The position numbers were made by a program, and so were the translations under genes. 64,000 bases of DNA from Longispora fulva (GTDB taxonomy: Bacteria > Actinomycetota > Actinomycetes > Mycobacteriales > Micromonosporaceae), in NCBI RefSeq assembly GCF_015751905.1, contig NZ_JADOUF010000001.1, forward strand, positions 4,216,001 to 4,280,000, in the 5' to 3' direction. Below the pieces are notes generated by a model. It was not told the DNA's origin, did not search any database, and saw only the letters and a program-made list of their open reading frames with translations. Below, piece by piece: positions 61,309 through 64,000 of this stretch; position 1 is the stretch's first letter; each line of letters begins with the position of its first letter.

Positions 61309-63192
61309 TCAGACGACATCCCGCTGCGGGGTGAGCCAGACGGCGGCGTGCGGCCCGAGCTGCACGAGCGCCGACGCCGGCTGGCCGTCGCACGGCGTCG
61401 GGGCCGCGAGCAGGCTCCCCCAGCACCCCACGTCGGATCCGCCGTACAGCCGCGAGTCCGTGTTGAGCACCTCGCGCCACCGGCCCGGGAACGGCAGCCC
61501 CACCCGGTGGTCGGCCCGGGGCGTGCCGGCGAAGTTGACGACGCACGCGAGCACGGAACCGTCCGGTCCCCAGCGCAGGAAGGACAACACGTTGCTGTCC
61601 CGGTCGTGGCAGGAGATCCACTGAAAACCCGTCGGGTCGGCGTCGCGCGCCCACAGCGCCGGCCGGTCGCGGTAGCCGAGGTTCAGGTCGCGGATCAGCG
61701 CGCGCACCCCGACGGCCCCGGGGTCCTCGGCGGCGGCCCAGTCCAGGCCGAGGTGCTCGCTCCACTCGTTCTCCGCGCCGAGTTCGAAGCCCATGAAGAG
61801 CAACTTCTTTCCCGGGTACGCCCACATGTAGCCGAGCAGCCCGCGCAGCCCGGCGAGCCGCTGCCACCGGTCCCCGGGCAGCTTGGCCAGCAGCGCGCCT
61901 TTGCCGTGCACGACCTCGTCGTGGCTGATCGCGAGCAGGAACTGCTCCTCGAAGGCGTACACCGACGGCCAGGTGACCTCGTCGTGGTGGTGCCGGCGGT
62001 GCACCGGGTCGCGGCCCAGGTAGGTGAGGGTGTCGTGCATCCAGCCCATGTTCCACTTCAGCCCGAAGCCGAGGCCGCCCCACTCGACGGGCCGGGACAC
62101 GCCGGGCCAGGCCGTGGACTCCTCGGCGATCATCACCGCGCCGGGCGAGCCCTGGTAGACGGCGGTGTTGAGTTGGCGGAGGAAACCGATCGCCTCGGTG
62201 TTCTCCCGGCCGCCGTGGTGGTTGGGTTCCCACTGGCCGGGGCCCCGGGAGTAGTCGAGGTAGAGCATCGAGGCGACGCCGTCGACCCGCAGGCCGTCGA
62301 TGTGGAACTCCTCGCACCAGTACCGGGCGCTGGCCACCAAAAAGTTGCGCACCTCGGGCCGGCCGTAGTCGAAGATCAGGCTGCCCCAGTCGGGGTGGGT
62401 GCCCCGGCGCGGGTCGGGGTGCTCGTACAACGCGTCGCCGTCGAAGCGGGCCAGCGCCCAGTCGTCGGCCGGGAAGTGCGCCGGCACCCAGTCGAGGAGG
62501 ACGCCGATCCCGGCCTGGTGCAGCCGGTCGATCAGGTACCGCAGGTCGTCGGGGTCGCCGAACCGCGCGGTGGGGGCGAAGTAGCCGGTGACGTGGTAGC
62601 CCCAGGAGCCGCCGTACGGGTGCTCCATCACCGGCATGAACTCCACATGGGTGAAGCCGAGGTAGGTCACGTGGCCGACCAGCTGGTCTGCTAGGTCGCG
62701 GTAGGACAGGCCGGGGCGCCAGGAGCCGAGGTGGACCTCGTACACGGAAAGGGGTCGTGCGTGGTGGTCCGTCGCGCGGCCGGCGAGCCAGGCCGCGTCG
62801 CCCCAGGTGTGGGCCGGGGCGTGCACGACGGAGGCGGTGCGCGGCGGGCACTCGGTGGCCCGCGCCATCGGGTCGGCCCGGTCCCGCCAGGACCCGTCGA
62901 CCCCGTGGATCCGGTACTTGTACCGCTGCCCGGGCCGGATCCCCGGCACGTGTCCGGCCCAGACGCCGCTGGTGCCGCAGGGTTCGAGGCGGTGGCCGTC
63001 GTCGGGGTCCCAGCCGGGGTGGTCGCCGACGACCCGCACCTCACGGGCCCGCGGCGCCCAGACCGCGAACCGGCAGCCGGTGTCGTCGGGGTGCGCGCCG
63101 AGGACCGTCCATAGCCGCTCGTGCCGGCCCTCGCCGAACAGGAACAGGTCGAGGTCCCCGGGCCGGGCCGGCGTGTCGAAGGCCGTGGTCAC
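61309..63192 (-). CDS. glgB: 1,4-alpha-glucan branching enzyme
   Basis: The 627-residue GH13_9 enzyme has an N-terminal CBM48 (GCRFAVWAPRAREVRVVGDHPGWDPD, about 40-125). The catalytic barrel shows EVHLGSWRPGL, VLLDWVPAHFP, the nucleophile Asp in HIDGLRVDGVASMLYLDY, the acid Glu in VMIAEESTAWPGV, and LLAISHDEVVHGKG. A C-terminal beta domain ends with LVQLGPHAAVWLTPQ. It forms alpha-1,6 branches in glycogen. The GTG start overlaps the stop of a GT4 glycosyltransferase upstream, a pairing seen in glycogen operons. Confidence 0.94.
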   Translation of the reverse strand: MTTAFDTPARPGDLDLFLFGEGRHERLWTVLGAHPDDTGCRFAVWAPRAREVRVVGDHPGWDPDDGHRLEPCGTSGVWAGHVPGIRPGQRYKYRIHGVDGSWRDRADPMARATECPPRTASVVHAPAHTWGDAAWLAGRATDHHARPLSVYEVHLGSWRPGLSYRDLADQLVGHVTYLGFTHVEFMPVMEHPYGGSWGYHVTGYFAPTARFGDPDDLRYLIDRLHQAGIGVLLDWVPAHFPADDWALARFDGDALYEHPDPRRGTHPDWGSLIFDYGRPEVRNFLVASARYWCEEFHIDGLRVDGVASMLYLDYSRGPGQWEPNHHGGRENTEAIGFLRQLNTAVYQGSPGAVMIAEESTAWPGVSRPVEWGGLGFGLKWNMGWMHDTLTYLGRDPVHRRHHHDEVTWPSVYAFEEQFLLAISHDEVVHGKGALLAKLPGDRWQRLAGLRGLLGYMWAYPGKKLLFMGFELGAENEWSEHLGLDWAAAEDPGAVGVRALIRDLNLGYRDRPALWARDADPTGFQWISCHDRDSNVLSFLRWGPDGSVLACVVNFAGTPRADHRVGLPFPGRWREVLNTDSRLYGGSDVGCWGSLLAAPTPCDGQPASALVQLGPHAAVWLTPQRDVV

Positions 63193-64000
63193 GGGGTGGC
63201 GGCGAGGGCGAGCAGGTTGCCCTCCGGTACCACGATCGCCGGACGTTCGACGCCGGCCACCCGCGGGCTGAGCACCGAGGCCTCGTCGATGGCGGCGGCG
63301 TACGCCTGCGCGGTCGTGGCCGCGATCGTGGGCCACAGGTAGTTCTTGCGGATCATCGCGCGGGCCTTGGCGACCATCCGCTTGGCGGCCTTCGGGTCCT
63401 CGAGCAGCCGGGTGACGGCGTCGGCGAGCGCCGCGGGGTCCGCGGGCGGGAACGCGAGCCCGGTCTTGCCGTGCTGGACGATCGCGAGCAGCCCCCCGGT
63501 GGCCGCGGCCGCCAGCGGCGCGCCGGCGGCGGAGGCCTCCAGGGCGACCATCCCGAACGGCTCGTACAGGCTGGGCACCACGACGGCGTCGGCCACGGCG
63601 AGCAGCGCCGCCAGGTCGACCTCCTCCATGAAGCCGCAGAACTCGACGTCCTGGCCGATCCGGGCGCAGTGTTCGGCCAGTTCGGTGCGGTGCGGGCCGT
63701 CGCCGGCGATCACCAGTCGCAGGCCCGGGTGCCGGTCGCGCAGAGTGGGCAGTGCGCTGATCAGGTCCTGGACGCCCTTCTCGTAGACGAGGCGGCCGGC
63801 GTAGACGACGAGGGGGCCGTCGTGGGCGGTGAACCGCTCACGGGCCCGTTCGACGGCCTTGCGGGGGGCGCGCCACCGGCGGTCGTCGACGCCGTTGGGG
63901 ATGACCTCGACGGCGGCGTCATGCAGTTCGAGGAGCCGGGTGACCTCCCACTTCATGTACTCCGAGCACACCAGCATCCGGCTGGCCTCCCGGGCGAGCC
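63189..64000 (-). CDS. GT4-family glycosyltransferase (glycogen-type), N-terminus outside window
   Basis: The C-terminal 270 residues are present. AREASRMLVCSEYMKWEV, IPNGVDDRRWRAP, VVYAGRLVYEKGVQDLISALP and the donor-binding EPFGMVALEASAAGAPLAAAATGG (E-x7-E motif) are GT4 hallmarks. It overlaps glgB by 4 bp, so a glycogen/maltose-1-phosphate type glycosyltransferase (GlgA/GlgM-like) is the likely role. The open frame continues past position 64000. MshA-type specificity is less likely given the partner. Confidence 0.88.
   Translation of the reverse strand, partial: LAREASRMLVCSEYMKWEVTRLLELHDAAVEVIPNGVDDRRWRAPRKAVERARERFTAHDGPLVVYAGRLVYEKGVQDLISALPTLRDRHPGLRLVIAGDGPHRTELAEHCARIGQDVEFCGFMEEVDLAALLAVADAVVVPSLYEPFGMVALEASAAGAPLAAAATGGLLAIVQHGKTGLAFPPADPAALADAVTRLLEDPKAAKRMVAKARAMIRKNYLWPTIAATTAQAYAAAIDEASVLSPRVAGVERPAIVVPEGNLLALAATP

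Noticed and set aside
60331-62694. Long plus-strand open frame over the inositol-phosphate synthase and glgB genes
   Set aside because: Opposite two genes with strong family motifs; shadow frame of third-position GC.

Overview
This is a high-GC actinomycete chromosomal segment. It has dense GTG/TTG/ATG starts, many 4-bp ATGA/GTGA gene overlaps, actinobacterial -10/-35 promoters including a leaderless one, and a large secreted-CAZyme content. The mix (GH46, GH95, GH105, GH27, GH28 and PL6 enzymes, CBM35 modules, IclR/GntR/ArsR regulators, a pqq operon) suggests a soil or plant-litter saprophyte, plausibly of the Micromonosporaceae; the family assignment is inference. There is no rRNA, tRNA or CRISPR array that I can see. 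The only mobile element is a decayed TnpB-only IS605-type element at about 37.88-38.78 kb.

Layout. 0-9 kb holds the end of an unidentified gene, a Gfo/Idh/MocA oxidoreductase, a secreted S8 protease with an altered catalytic triad, an editing-domain-less threonyl-tRNA synthetase behind a Thr-codon attenuator, an ABC exporter, a GH46 chitosanase and a DHA2 MFS exporter. 9-15.4 kb holds a large secreted PQQ-type sugar dehydrogenase (CBM35-CBM35-Fn3-Fn3-GSDH-PEBP), a GH28 enzyme and a PL6 lyase. 15.5-19.7 kb is an IclR-controlled glucarate/galactarate operon (kdgD, gudD and an unknown gene). 19.8-27 kb has an ABC importer operon ending in a BNR_4 propeller protein, then an IlvD/Edd sugar-acid dehydratase divergent from a DapA-family aldolase/dehydratase. 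27-29.4 kb has an ArsR-type regulator and an orphan mraY. 29.5-37 kb has a Tat-exported GH95 fucosidase, then pqqA-B-C-D-E, with pqqE overlapping a CBM35-GH105 pectin enzyme. 37-42.2 kb has an IclR regulator, the TnpB remnant, kduD-kduI and a GH27-NPCBM alpha-galactosidase.

42.3-56.4 kb is an L-fucose/L-lactate region: a lactate permease, a methyltransferase, and a tightly coupled ten-gene minus-strand operon. The operon encodes a FAH hydrolase, fuconate dehydratase, SDR, CUT2 sugar importer, lactonase and LutABC. A FadR-type GntR regulator is divergent from it and is followed by a mutarotase and a truncated aldo/keto reductase. 56.3-64 kb has a PAP2 phosphatase, a P-loop kinase, an intact aldo/keto reductase, a palindromic intergenic repeat, an alginate-lyase-family enzyme, an inositol-phosphate-synthase homologue, glgB and a partial GT4 glycosyltransferase.

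How it fits together. Secreted enzymes attack pectin, fucosylated glycans, galactosides, chitosan and uronate polymers. Importers and the KduI/KduD, GudD/KdgD and non-phosphorylative fucose routes turn the products into central metabolites. LutABC would consume the L-lactate that the fucose route makes. The most notable signals are: (1) the pqq operon embedded between two CBM35 CAZymes, with a PQQ-type dehydrogenase carrying the same CBM35 type 20 kb away; (2) a 19-bp motif shared upstream of three secreted-enzyme genes; (3) the ThrRS attenuator; (4) the His-to-Glu S8 protease; and (5) the broken fucose dehydrogenase candidate next to an otherwise complete fucose operon.
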